From: Lachnospiraceae bacterium UBA2860 | Lineage (GTDB): Bacteria; Bacillota; Clostridia; Lachnospirales; Lachnospiraceae | Reading direction: 5' to 3' | Assembly: GCA_002350625.1 (NCBI GenBank) | Contig: DEFE01000036.1 | Location: 28,542-40,541 of the forward strand | Length of the DNA stretch: 12,000 nucleotides | Shown here: positions 1 to 7,226 of the stretch, piece by piece | How the letters are laid out: each line of letters opens with the position of its first letter | Numbering within the stretch: position 1 is the first letter of the stretch | Program-made: the position numbers and the translations under genes | Notes under the pieces: model-generated | What the model saw: the letters and a program-made list of their open reading frames with translations, nothing else | What the model was told of the DNA's origin: nothing | The model's database searches: none

Positions 1-53
1 AACATGGAGCTGACGCTGCGCCGATATGACTTGTTATATGCGCTAAGCCTCGC
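1..53. other. Left-edge sequence with no assignable gene
   Basis: This lies beyond the terminator. No ribosome binding site with start codon, promoter or recognisable protein end was found on either strand. A minus-strand ATG at 3-5 lacks a Shine-Dalgarno site and only two more bases are visible. Confidence 0.4.
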
Positions 54-87
54 AAAAAAACACCGGGGATCGTCCCCGATGTTTTTT
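54..87 (-). terminator. Intrinsic terminator after queA
   Basis: Read on the minus strand, this is a GC-rich stem ending in CGGGG, a short loop, the partner CCCCGGTGT with one G-U pair, and then seven T residues. It begins 5 bases after the queA stop codon, so it closes the galM-yihY-pheS-pheT-queA run. The arms continue into A-rich and T-rich flanks (six A against six T), so the hairpin has a T tract in both directions and could also stop plus-strand transcription coming from the left edge. Confidence 0.9.
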
Positions 88-92
88 ACATT

Positions 93-1136
93 TCATATGA
101 CGAGCATGGCGTCGCCGAGCGAGTAAAAGCGATATTTCTCTTCAACGGCTGTGCGGTAAGCCGCGAGCACGTGCTCCCGCCCCGCAAAGGCCGACACCAG
201 CATGATCAGCGTCGACTTGGGCAGATGGAAATTCGTAATGAGGCCGTCCATCACCTTAAACTTATAGCCCGGGTAGATGAAGATGTCGGTCGACGCGCTT
301 CCCGCGCGCACGACGCCGTTTTCGTCCGCCGCCGCCTCTAAGGTCCGGCAGGAAGTCGTCCCCACGCAGATCACGCGCCGGCCCTCGGCCTTCGCCGCAT
401 TGATCGCACGCGCCGCCTCTTCGGGGACAATATACGTCTCCTCATGCATGTGATGCTCGAGAAAGTTCTCTTCCTTGACAGGCCGGAAGGTCCCGAGGCC
501 TACGTGCAGCGTCACACGGACGATCTCCACGCCCATCTTTTCAAGATTGGCCATAAGCTCCGGCGTGAAATGAAGGCCCGCCGTCGGCGCGGCTGCACTC
601 CCGTCGTGCTCCGCGTAGACCGTGTTATAGCGCGTCCCGTCGAGAAGCTTGTGATGAATATACGGCGGGAGCGGCATCTCGCCGAGCTTTGAGAGCACCT
701 CCTCAAAGACGCCGCTGTAAGTAAAATGCACCCTGCGCGTACCGCCGTCCAGTATGTCGACAATCTCCGCGCGAAGCGGCACCTCCCCCGTGTCATCCGG
801 CTCTCCGAACAGGATCACCGTGCCGACGCGGCACTTCTTGCCGGGCTTTACGAGCGTCTCCCACTCGTGCTCCGTGACGCGCTTAAGAAGCAGCAGCTCC
901 ACGGCGGCATTTGTCTCTTCCTTCCTCCCCAGGAGCCTGGCCGGAATCACCTTCGTGTCATTGATGACGAGCACGTCTCCCGCACGAAAATGCCTCCCGA
1001 TGTCGCTGAAGCGCTCATGGGACACTTCTCCGCTCTCTCTCGAAAGCACCAGCAGCCTCGAGGAGGAGCGATCGGCAAGCGGGTCCTGCGCGATCAGTTC
1101 CTCCGGCAGTAGATAATCAAAATCAGATGTTTTCAT
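93..1136 (-). CDS. queA: S-adenosylmethionine:tRNA ribosyltransferase-isomerase (QueA)
   Basis: QueA transfers and isomerises the ribosyl group of S-adenosylmethionine onto 7-aminomethyl-7-deazaguanine at tRNA position 34, giving epoxyqueuosine on the way to queuosine. The 347-residue product has the usual family length and recognisable blocks: the N-terminal MKTSDFDYLLPEELIA, VINDTKVIPARLLG at about 57-70, SAAAPTAGLHFTPELM at about 180-195, HVGLGTFRPVKEE at about 211-223 and TNFHLPKSTLIMLVSAFAG at about 301-319. I chose the ATG at 1136 because the family N terminus begins there and it follows the pheT stop by a single base. An in-frame TTG at 1160 would add eight atypical residues. A GGAG lies 13 bases upstream, inside pheT, so initiation probably depends on coupling to pheT. 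It is the last gene before the terminator; tgt, a frequent partner, is not in the window. Confidence 0.97.
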   Translation of the reverse strand: MKTSDFDYLLPEELIAQDPLADRSSSRLLVLSRESGEVSHERFSDIGRHFRAGDVLVINDTKVIPARLLGRKEETNAAVELLLLKRVTEHEWETLVKPGKKCRVGTVILFGEPDDTGEVPLRAEIVDILDGGTRRVHFTYSGVFEEVLSKLGEMPLPPYIHHKLLDGTRYNTVYAEHDGSAAAPTAGLHFTPELMANLEKMGVEIVRVTLHVGLGTFRPVKEENFLEHHMHEETYIVPEEAARAINAAKAEGRRVICVGTTSCRTLEAAADENGVVRAGSASTDIFIYPGYKFKVMDGLITNFHLPKSTLIMLVSAFAGREHVLAAYRTAVEEKYRFYSLGDAMLVI

Positions 1137-1137
1137 T

Positions 1138-3558
1138 TTACGACCGCAGCTCCGCGCCAAGAGATGTCAGCCCGTTCAGAATCTTCTTCATCGCGGCCTG
1201 CACCTCGGCTTCCTCCAGTGTCTTCTCGGCGCTTCTGAAGCGCAGGGAATATGCCATCGACTTGAAGCCCGGGAGAATCGGAGCCCCTTCATAGATATCG
1301 AAAAGCGTGCATTCTTCAAGGATCCTGCCGCCCCGCTGCCCGATCATCGCCTCGATCTCCGCATTGGTCAGACTCTTCGGGACGACCATGCTGATGTCGC
1401 GGCTGACGGCCGGATACTTCGCGAGTCCTTTGTACTTGCGGTCAAACGAAGTCAGCGGAATCAGGTTCTTCAGATCGAGCACGGCGACATAGGTGCGCTC
1501 CCCGAGCCCGTAATTCTTCATGACCTTCGGATGGATCTCGCCGATCTCGCCGACCTCCGTCCCGCCGATCAGGATCACGGCGCGTCTGCCGGGATGATCG
1601 TACGGAATCTCCGTCTTCGTGCTGTACACCGGCTTCTCTTCGATGCCGACGCGCTCAAAGAGCAGTTCGACGACGCCCTTCATCGTATAGAAGTCACCCT
1701 CTCCGTACATGCCGAGCGTCAGCTTCTTTCTCTCGTCCGGAAGCTCGGTGAGCGGCTGTTCCTTCGCCAGATAGATATTGCCGATCTCATAGAGGCGGAC
1801 ATCCTTGTTTCTCCGGCTGAAGTTGGTGGCAAGAGAGGTCAGGATCCCGTTCAGCGGCGTCGTCCGCATGATCGAGAAATCGGGACCGAGCGGGTTGCGG
1901 ATCTTAATCGCGTTCCGCGCCGGATCCTCTGCGGGATAAAGCAGCTTGTCAAAAACCTTCGGGGACTCGAAGCTGTAGCAGTAGCCCTGCGAGAAGCCGC
2001 ACTCCTCCGCCGTGTCGCGCATGAGGCTCTCGATCCGCATCTCATAAGTCAGGCCGCCGGCCGTCGCCGCCCCGCTCGGGAGCGTCGTCGGGATCTTGTC
2101 GTAGCCGTAGAAGCGGGCGACCTCCTCCGCGAGATCGCACAGGCGCAGGATATCCTGGCGGAAGGTGGGCGCTACGATGACATTTTTCTCCTCGTCGTAA
2201 GCGAGCTCAAGGCGCTTGTAGTACGAGAGCATCTCCTCCTTTGAGATGTCCGTCCCGAGCATCTTGTTGATCTGATCGGGATCGAAGGGCACGGAAACAG
2301 GCTCTCTTTTCACCGGGTACACGTCGATCGCGCCCCCGACGACTTCGCCCGCGCCGAATTCCTCCATGAGCTCACAGGCGCGGTTCATGGCCTCCATCGC
2401 CGTATTCGGGTCGAGGCCCTTGTCGAATTTCTGGGACGCATCGGTCTGGTGGCCGAGTCTCTTCGACGTGAGGCGGATATTCGTGCCGTTGAAATTGGCG
2501 GCCTCAAAGAGAACGGTCGTCACATTGTCGGTGATCATGGAGTTCTCGCCGCCCATGACGCCGGCGATGCCGACCGGCTTCTCTCCGTCGCAGATCATCA
2601 GCATGCGGTCGTCGAGCTCATGCTCCTGTCCGTCGAGCGTGACGAACTTCTCGCCGTTCTCCGCGCGCCTGACGACGATCTTCTTTCCGGCGATCTGGTC
2701 GTAGTCGTAGGAGTGCATCGGCTGCCCGTACTCTTCCATGATGTAGTTCGTGATGTCGACCACGTTGTTGATCGGGCGGATGCCGTTCGAGGCGAGCCGC
2801 CTCTGCATCCACTTCGGAGAAGGTCCGATCTTCACGTTCTTGACCACGCGCGCCGTGAATCTCGGGCAGAGCTCCGGATCGAGAACCTCGACGCTCACAT
2901 AGTCGTTGACGTCCTCGCCGTTCCCCGTCTCCTTCACGACCGGAGGGTGGAATTCCTTCCTGAATGTCGCCGCCGCTTCTCTCGCGATGCCGATCGCGCT
3001 GTAGCAGTCGACGCGGTTTGACGTGATCTCGTACTCAAACACGGCGTCATGAAGGCCAAGAAGCTCCACGGCGTCAGCGCCGACTTCCGTGTCCTCGGGA
3101 AATACGTAAATGCCGTCCGACGGCGCTTCCGGATAGAATTCGCTCGTGCTGCCAAGCTCGTCGATCGAGCAGATCATACCCTCGGAATCGACGCCGCGAA
3201 GCTTGCCCGCCTTGATCTCAATACCGCCCTCGGCGCTGCCGCCGCTGTGCGTGCCGGCCACCCGGCCGCCGGGCAGCACGACCGGCACCTTCTGTCCGGC
3301 CGCGACATTCGGCGCGCCGCAGACGATCTGCTTCGCCGTTCCGTCGCCAACGTCAACCGTGCACACGTGCAGATGATCCGAATCCGGATGCGGTTCGCAC
3401 GTCAGAACCTTCCCGACGACGATCTTGTCGAGACACGCGTCGAGTTCCTTATAGCCTTCTACCTTCGTGCCCGAAAGTGTCATGGCATCCATATATTCCT
3501 TCGGCGTAACGTCCAGGTCCGGGACGTATGCCTTCATCCATGAAAGTGATGTATTCAT
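1138..3558 (-). CDS. pheT: Phenylalanyl-tRNA synthetase beta subunit (PheT)
   Basis: This is the large subunit of the cytoplasmic alpha2-beta2 enzyme that charges tRNA-Phe. The 806-residue length is normal for the long bacterial form. Domains in order are: N-terminal segment MNTSLSWMKAYVPDL; an EMAP/OB-fold tRNA-binding domain at about 42-155 (HPDSDHLHVC, IVCGAPNVAAGQKVPV); the B3/B4 editing region at about 220-385 (NNVVDITNYIMEEYGQPMHS, GIAGVMGGENS); B5 at about 415-485; the catalytic-like core at about 490-700; and a C-terminal FDX-ACB anticodon-binding domain at about 712-805 (KYPAVSRDISMVVP). The ATG at 3558 has a strong GGGAGGAG site nine bases upstream. It lies 52 bases after pheS and one base before queA. 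No truncation or frameshift is seen. Confidence 0.98.
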   Translation of the reverse strand: MNTSLSWMKAYVPDLDVTPKEYMDAMTLSGTKVEGYKELDACLDKIVVGKVLTCEPHPDSDHLHVCTVDVGDGTAKQIVCGAPNVAAGQKVPVVLPGGRVAGTHSGGSAEGGIEIKAGKLRGVDSEGMICSIDELGSTSEFYPEAPSDGIYVFPEDTEVGADAVELLGLHDAVFEYEITSNRVDCYSAIGIAREAAATFRKEFHPPVVKETGNGEDVNDYVSVEVLDPELCPRFTARVVKNVKIGPSPKWMQRRLASNGIRPINNVVDITNYIMEEYGQPMHSYDYDQIAGKKIVVRRAENGEKFVTLDGQEHELDDRMLMICDGEKPVGIAGVMGGENSMITDNVTTVLFEAANFNGTNIRLTSKRLGHQTDASQKFDKGLDPNTAMEAMNRACELMEEFGAGEVVGGAIDVYPVKREPVSVPFDPDQINKMLGTDISKEEMLSYYKRLELAYDEEKNVIVAPTFRQDILRLCDLAEEVARFYGYDKIPTTLPSGAATAGGLTYEMRIESLMRDTAEECGFSQGYCYSFESPKVFDKLLYPAEDPARNAIKIRNPLGPDFSIMRTTPLNGILTSLATNFSRRNKDVRLYEIGNIYLAKEQPLTELPDERKKLTLGMYGEGDFYTMKGVVELLFERVGIEEKPVYSTKTEIPYDHPGRRAVILIGGTEVGEIGEIHPKVMKNYGLGERTYVAVLDLKNLIPLTSFDRKYKGLAKYPAVSRDISMVVPKSLTNAEIEAMIGQRGGRILEECTLFDIYEGAPILPGFKSMAYSLRFRSAEKTLEEAEVQAAMKKILNGLTSLGAELRS

Positions 3559-3567
3559 CCTTTATAT

Positions 3568-3575
3568 CTCCTCCC
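3568..3575 (-). promoter_or_regulatory. Ribosome binding site of pheT
   Basis: The minus strand reads GGGAGGAG nine bases before the pheT ATG. It is the strongest Shine-Dalgarno match in the window and directly abuts, by one base, the 3' arm of a small hairpin at 3575-3590. A second purine site, AAGGAG at 3599-3604, lies further upstream but has no start codon at a suitable distance. Confidence 0.8.
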
Positions 3576-3590
3576 GGAATTCAAATTCCG
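3575..3590 (-). repeat. Inverted repeat in the pheS-pheT spacer
   Basis: A perfect 6-base inverted repeat (CGGAAT / ATTCCG) with a 4-base loop lies in the 52-base spacer, immediately before the pheT ribosome binding site. No T tract follows, so it is unlikely to be a terminator. A role in RNA stability, or in holding the pheT initiation site open or closed, is possible but unproven. Confidence 0.5.
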
Positions 3591-3610
3591 AAGTACAACT
3601 CCTTAAAAAA

Positions 3611-4639
3611 TCAGAACTGTTTTAAGAAACGCACGTCATTGTCATAGAGCAGCCGCATGTCGTCGATCTCGTACTTGAGAAGCGCGATGCGCTCCAGGCC
3701 CACGCCGAACGCGAATCCGCCGTACTCGTCGGGGTCGAGGCCGCACATCTCGAGCACGTGCGGATGCACCATGCCGCAGCCGAGGATCTCGATCCATCCC
3801 TCTCCCTTGCAGAAGCGGCATCCCTTGCCGCCGCATTTGAAGCAGGACACGTCCATCTCTGCGGACGGCTCCGTGAAGGGGAAATGGTGCGGGCGGAACT
3901 TCGTCCTCGTGTCCGCGCCGAACAGTTCCTTGGCAAAGACCTCGAGCGTGCCCTTAAGATCCGCGAAGGTAATGCCCTTGTCGATCACAAGTCCCTCGAT
4001 CTGATGGAAGCTGGGCGAGTGCGTCGCGTCAACTTCGTCTGAGCGGAACACGCGGCCCGGCGCGATCATACGGATCGGGAGCTTTCCCTGCTCCATGATG
4101 CGGGCCTGCACCGGAGACGTCTGCGTGCGCAGGAGGATGTCGTCCGTGATGTAGAAGGTATCCTGCTCATCCTTGGCCGGATGGTTGGCGGGAATGTTCA
4201 GCTTCGTGAAATTGTATTCGTCGTACTCGATCTCGGGTCCTTCGAGGACCTCGTAGCCCATGCCGACAAAGATGCGCTCCACTTCCTCGAGCGCGATCGT
4301 ATTCGGATGTCTGTGGCCTCTCGCCGGCTTCTTCGCGGGGAGCGTCACATCGATTTCTTCCTCCCTAAGGCGCCTTGCGAGGCCTTCCTCCTCGAGGCGG
4401 GCGCGGTAGATCTCCATCTGCTCCTCGATCCGCGCGCGCGTGTCATTGACCCACTTGCCGACCTGCGGTCTCTCTTCCGGCGGGACATCCTTCATCGACT
4501 TAAGGACCTGTGTCAGCGTCCCCTTCTTGCCGAGGAAGGATACGCGGATGTCATTTAAGCGGTCGAGCTTTTCAGCCCTTCCGATCTCCGCATTCGCGAG
4601 TTCCTCGATCTGTCTCAGTTTTTCCTCAATTCCACTCAT
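3611..4639 (-). CDS. pheS: Phenylalanyl-tRNA synthetase alpha subunit (PheS)
   Basis: This is the catalytic class II subunit, which activates phenylalanine and charges tRNA-Phe together with PheT. The 342-residue product has an N-terminal coiled-coil arm (about 1-100, rich in E, K and R), a motif 2 region at about 195-215 (GRVFRSDEVDATHSPSFHQ) and motif 3 with FAFGVGLERIALL at about 309-321. A310 corresponds to the alanine lining the Phe pocket in this family. Four cysteines at 266, 269, 274 and 277 form CxxC-x4-CxxC before GWIEILGCGMVHP. This zinc-ribbon-like insert is, as I recall, common in Firmicutes PheS and absent from E. coli PheS. The ATG at 4639 has GGGAGG five bases upstream. The first 14 bases overlap the end of the yihY-like gene, so its binding site lies in that gene's coding sequence and translation is probably coupled. 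No T-box leader is visible upstream. Confidence 0.98.
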   Translation of the reverse strand: MSGIEEKLRQIEELANAEIGRAEKLDRLNDIRVSFLGKKGTLTQVLKSMKDVPPEERPQVGKWVNDTRARIEEQMEIYRARLEEEGLARRLREEEIDVTLPAKKPARGHRHPNTIALEEVERIFVGMGYEVLEGPEIEYDEYNFTKLNIPANHPAKDEQDTFYITDDILLRTQTSPVQARIMEQGKLPIRMIAPGRVFRSDEVDATHSPSFHQIEGLVIDKGITFADLKGTLEVFAKELFGADTRTKFRPHHFPFTEPSAEMDVSCFKCGGKGCRFCKGEGWIEILGCGMVHPHVLEMCGLDPDEYGGFAFGVGLERIALLKYEIDDMRLLYDNDVRFLKQF

Positions 4640-5870
4640 TTGAGCCTCCCAATAGATTTACTACTTTTTCATCGGTCTTCGTCTCCGAAGAACCGTTATT
4701 GCCATTTGCGATGGCGCCTGCCGTCCAGCTGCTCAGGGCCGGCGCGGTCTTTGTCTCCTTCTTCTCCGGAAGCGTCTTCTTTGCGGCCATCAGCTCTGCC
4801 TCCCGCATCTTCGCTTCGCGCGGAATGCGGCTGCTCCTCATGATCCTCGCAAGAACCCTCTCCGCCTCCGCGCGCGCCTCCTCGTCCTCATCGGTCCAGG
4901 GGATCTCAATATCCTTCGGCTCGTACACGGGCAGGTCGTCCTCCGTCTCGCTGAGCGGTCTCCAGATGGAGTGCTCATCGAGCTCCTCCTTGATCTCAAG
5001 CTGCCGCTTTACGCTCGCGTCCTTCACGGCCCCGAGGGTGTTGACGATGATGTTATCTTCGGGATCCTCGTAGATGACGCGGTTGAGCTCCGCCCCGAAG
5101 AGCAGGAAGAAGCAGCAGAAGTACAGCCAGATCATCGCGAGCATCATGCTCGTCGAGCTGCCGTAAATGTCGTTGAAATTCTGGTTGTGCTCGTAATAAA
5201 GCGTCAGCAGATACGACACGAAAACCCAGATTGTCGACACGAGCAGCGCGCCCGGAAACTGGCTCCGGAAGGTGTAGTGGCAGTTCGGCAGGAACTTGTA
5301 GATAAAAAGAAAAAGGAAGATCAGTCCGATGTAGCCGAACAGCGAGCGGAAGCGGTAGAAAAAGGCCGCCGCACCGCCGAATGCATTGCCGGAATTCACG
5401 AAGAAGTCGCGGATGCTCTGTCCGAAAACGGACAGGATGAGCGCCGCGGTGACAATCATGAAGAAGAACCCGACAAAGAACATGGACCGGAAGCGCAGGA
5501 AGAACCACCCGCGGGTTTCCTGCACGCGGCTGATGACGTTCAGCCCGTTCGTCAATGCGTGCAGAACCTTCGATGCCGACCAGATCAGGATGAGAACCGA
5601 GAGCGGCATGAAGATATAGGATTTGGTGTTCACCTCCAGGATGACGGAATCAATATACCCCTTGAGTCCCGAAGGAATAATCGCGCTGAAGTTCCCCATG
5701 AGTTCGGGCACGTCCATATGCGTCATGCCGGCGATAGCCGTGAAGATCATGAAAAACGGCACAAAGGAAATCATAAGAAAATAGGCGCATGTCGCTGCAT
5801 ATGCGCCTAAGTGATCCTTCTGCATCCGCTTCGCAAAGGAACCGAATATCTTCAGTACTTTTTTGATCAT
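4626..5870 (-). CDS. YihY/BrkB-family inner membrane protein with long cytoplasmic tail
   Basis: The family (once misnamed tRNA-processing RNase BN) consists of multi-pass membrane proteins whose transport or envelope role is not settled. The 414-residue product shows about six hydrophobic segments, at roughly 28-48, 84-103, 131-152, 178-194, 208-226 and 240-258. Family-like elements include GAYAATCAYFLMISFVPF near the N terminus, FPGALLVSTIWVFVSYLLTLYYE at about 205-227, and IYGSSTSMMLAMIWLYF followed by FGAELNRVIYE. After about residue 270 comes a hydrophilic, Glu/Asp/Lys-rich tail of some 145 residues, absent from the roughly 290-residue E. coli YihY. The ATG at 5870 follows galM by 18 bases. 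Its binding site is poor: an AAGGA lies about 15 bases upstream, overlapping the galM stop, so initiation may rely on coupling. The 3' end overlaps pheS by 14 bases. Confidence 0.9.
   Translation of the reverse strand: MIKKVLKIFGSFAKRMQKDHLGAYAATCAYFLMISFVPFFMIFTAIAGMTHMDVPELMGNFSAIIPSGLKGYIDSVILEVNTKSYIFMPLSVLILIWSASKVLHALTNGLNVISRVQETRGWFFLRFRSMFFVGFFFMIVTAALILSVFGQSIRDFFVNSGNAFGGAAAFFYRFRSLFGYIGLIFLFLFIYKFLPNCHYTFRSQFPGALLVSTIWVFVSYLLTLYYEHNQNFNDIYGSSTSMMLAMIWLYFCCFFLLFGAELNRVIYEDPEDNIIVNTLGAVKDASVKRQLEIKEELDEHSIWRPLSETEDDLPVYEPKDIEIPWTDEDEEARAEAERVLARIMRSSRIPREAKMREAELMAAKKTLPEKKETKTAPALSSWTAGAIANGNNGSSETKTDEKVVNLLGGSNEWN
4645..4650 (-). promoter_or_regulatory. Ribosome binding site of pheS within the yihY-like gene
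   Basis: The minus strand reads GGGAGG five bases before the pheS ATG. The site and the start codon are both inside the last codons of the upstream membrane-protein gene (encoding LLGGSNEWN), so ribosomes finishing that gene would pass over the pheS start. Confidence 0.75.
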
Positions 5871-5888
5871 GGGGCTGTCGCTTCGTCC

Positions 5889-6938
5889 TTATCCGTCGAT
5901 GCCGAATACATAGCACGTCTTCGTGCTGTACTCTTCTCCTTCCTGCAGCTTCGGGCTCTCAAATGCGAGCACGTTCACGCTGTTCGGGAAGTACTGCGTC
6001 TCAAGGCAGAAGCCGCTGCGTTTCTGATAGTCACATCCGCCCTTGCCGACCGGCCCGCTGATGGCATTGCCCGCGTAGAACTGCACGCCGGGCAGATCCG
6101 TGTAGACATCCATCGTGATACCGGAGACATCGCCTTCCGCGTGCGCGACTTTTCTGAAGCCGCTGCCGTCAAGCGCGAAGTTGTGATCAAAGCCGCCGGT
6201 GTGGGCGAGCTGCTCGTCCTGGGCGAAGGCGTCTCTTTCGATCTCTTTTGCCGTGCGGAAATCGAATGGCGTTCCCTCGACGCTCTCCACGGTCCCGTAG
6301 GGTATGGCGTACTCGTCGACCGGGACATAGCCCTCCGCCGCGATCTGAAGCTTGTGCTTCATGATCAGGCCGCTGTCATGCCCGTTCAGATTGAAGTAGG
6401 AGTGATTGGTCATATTGGCAACCGTCGTGTGGTCGCTCACGCCGCGGTAGACAATCTCGACACCGTTATCTTCCGTGAGCGTGTAGGTCACGCTGACGCG
6501 GAACTCACCCGGGAATCCCTGGTCGCCGTCGGGGCTCACAAGGGAGAAGGTGATGCTGCCGGCCGCCTCGTCCGCGGCCGCTTCCCACATGCGGAACTCA
6601 TAGCCGTCCGGGCCGCTGTGAAGGTTGTTTCGGTCATTTTCGTTTTTCGCCAGCTGATAATCCGTGCCGTCGAGCGAAAATGCGCCGCCCTCGATGCGGT
6701 TGCCGTTTCTGCCGATCGTCGCGCCGAAATGCGGCGGATTCAGCTCATAGGAGGCAACGTCGTCGTAGCCGAGCACCACGTCGATGATGCTTCCGTCCTT
6801 CCCGGGCATGCCGAGATTCTTAAGCACCGCGCCGTAGTCGATGGCGGTCATATAGGCTCCCTTGCTATTGGTTACGGTGTAGGCGGTCACTTTACTGCCG
6901 TCTTTTGTCGTACCGAACGAACTGCTTTCGATCTTCAT
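5889..6938 (-). CDS. galM: Aldose 1-epimerase (mutarotase, GalM)
   Basis: GalM interconverts the alpha and beta anomers of galactose and glucose, feeding the Leloir pathway. The 349-residue product carries the family landmarks: GRNGNRIEGG at about 76-85, NNLHSGPDGY with H107, the catalytic-acid histidine H179 in MTNHSYFNLNGH, D251 in GGFDHNF, and the catalytic-base glutamate E313 in FCLETQYFPNS. I chose the ATG at 6938 because AAGGA sits four bases upstream and the family alignment starts at MKIESSSFG. An upstream in-frame TTG at 6971 would extend into the ncRNA's end. No other galactose gene is nearby, so its presence ahead of pheST looks like a positional rather than a pathway link. It starts about 35 bases after the 3' end of the 6S-like RNA. 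Confidence 0.96.
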   Translation of the reverse strand: MKIESSSFGTTKDGSKVTAYTVTNSKGAYMTAIDYGAVLKNLGMPGKDGSIIDVVLGYDDVASYELNPPHFGATIGRNGNRIEGGAFSLDGTDYQLAKNENDRNNLHSGPDGYEFRMWEAAADEAAGSITFSLVSPDGDQGFPGEFRVSVTYTLTEDNGVEIVYRGVSDHTTVANMTNHSYFNLNGHDSGLIMKHKLQIAAEGYVPVDEYAIPYGTVESVEGTPFDFRTAKEIERDAFAQDEQLAHTGGFDHNFALDGSGFRKVAHAEGDVSGITMDVYTDLPGVQFYAGNAISGPVGKGGCDYQKRSGFCLETQYFPNSVNVLAFESPKLQEGEEYSTKTCYVFGIDG

Positions 6939-6942
6939 GATT

Positions 6943-6947
6943 TCCTT
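6943..6947 (-). promoter_or_regulatory. Ribosome binding site deciding the galM start
   Basis: AAGGA, within the purine run AGAAAGGAAA, lies four bases before the ATG at 6938 on the minus strand. It selects this ATG over the in-frame TTG at 6971, which would add 11 residues. Confidence 0.75.
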
Positions 6948-6973
6948 TCTCTTTTCAAGTGATGAACACAATA

Positions 6974-7152
6974 AGATCCCGGAATGCCGTTCCTATAGAA
7001 CTGACACCTAGCCTGCGCCAGGTGGGTAACCGCAGTCAGCGCTCTGCCTTCCCCTGTACGGTGATGGGGCCTGACATCGACACGGACGATATAGGAATCC
7101 CGTATGTCTAGTGTAGGTTCAGAAAATAATAGGGGATCGCACATTCCAGGGT
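6974..7152 (-). ncRNA. ssrS: Probable 6S RNA
   Basis: 6S RNA mimics an open promoter and binds the housekeeping RNA polymerase holoenzyme, damping transcription in stationary phase. A promoter at 7159-7187 predicts a start at A7152. From there, CCTGGAATG (7142-7150) pairs over nine bases with CATTCCGGG (6978-6986), closing a molecule of about 180 nt, the normal 6S size. The termini resemble E. coli 6S from memory: TGGAATGTGCG against TGAGATGTTCG at the 5' side, and CGGCATTCCGGGAT against CGGCATCTCGGAGAT at the 3' side. Inside are a large unpaired-looking region with an AT-rich 5' strand, a small CCTG-GCG-CAGG hairpin (7012-7022) on the 3' strand, and an apical arm (7030-7085) with GTCAG/CTGAC and CCCC/GGGG pairs. 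No T-rich terminator follows. The alternative is a structured leader of galM. The 3' end is approximate. Confidence 0.78.
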
Positions 7153-7158
7153 GACTCA

Positions 7159-7187
7159 ATTATACCCGAATCACAAGGGACGGTCAA
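7159..7187 (-). promoter_or_regulatory. Near-consensus sigma-70-type promoter for the 6S-like RNA
   Basis: On the minus strand the -35 box is TTGACC (7182-7187), the spacer is exactly 17 bases and the -10 box is TATAAT (7159-7164). The predicted start is A7152, just at the paired 5' end of the RNA. It is the strongest promoter in the window. The next gene downstream of the RNA, galM, has no other visible promoter. Confidence 0.88.
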
Positions 7188-7196
7188 TATCGGGGT

Positions 7197-7220
7197 GGCT
7201 AAAGGAAATGGTTCTTAGCC
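7197..7220 (-). other. Hairpin after dgt without a T tract
   Basis: The minus strand after the dgt stop forms GGCTAA/TTAGCC (6 pairs), a 2-base bulge, GAA/TTC (3 pairs) and a 4-base loop. The sequence that follows is C-rich, not T-rich, so this is not a classical intrinsic terminator. It sits 7-30 bases past the dgt stop and just before the 6S promoter, so it may end or stabilise the upstream transcript. The dgt stop TGA is followed at once by an in-frame TAA. Confidence 0.35.
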
Positions 7221-7226
7221 GGCTTA

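Noticed and set aside
1137..1160. TTG at 1160 as the queA start
   Set aside because: It would overlap pheT by 23 bases and add eight residues not matching the family N terminus. The ATG at 1136 fits family and spacing.
1531..3543. Several long plus-strand frames opposite pheT
   Set aside because: They lie wholly inside pheT, which is intact and full length, and show no recognisable motifs.
4640..4760. T-box leader or separate promoter for pheS
   Set aside because: This stretch is coding sequence of the overlapping membrane-protein gene. No T-box core, terminator-antiterminator pair or convincing -35/-10 pair was found.
4626..5065. Frameshift or gene fusion creating the YihY tail
   Set aside because: The frame is continuous with no abrupt loss of codon bias through most of the tail, and no separate domain is recognisable, so an artefact cannot be argued from this sequence alone.
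5811..6962. Plus-strand open frame of 383 codons opposite galM
   Set aside because: galM is clear on the minus strand with its catalytic residues and ribosome binding site. The antisense frame has shadow-like composition and no family resemblance.
7020..7035. Plus-strand AGGTGGGTAACCGCAG, similar to the T-box core AGGGTGGNACCGCG
   Set aside because: It has an extra base, mismatches and no plus-strand gene downstream. The region is better explained as the minus-strand 6S-like RNA.
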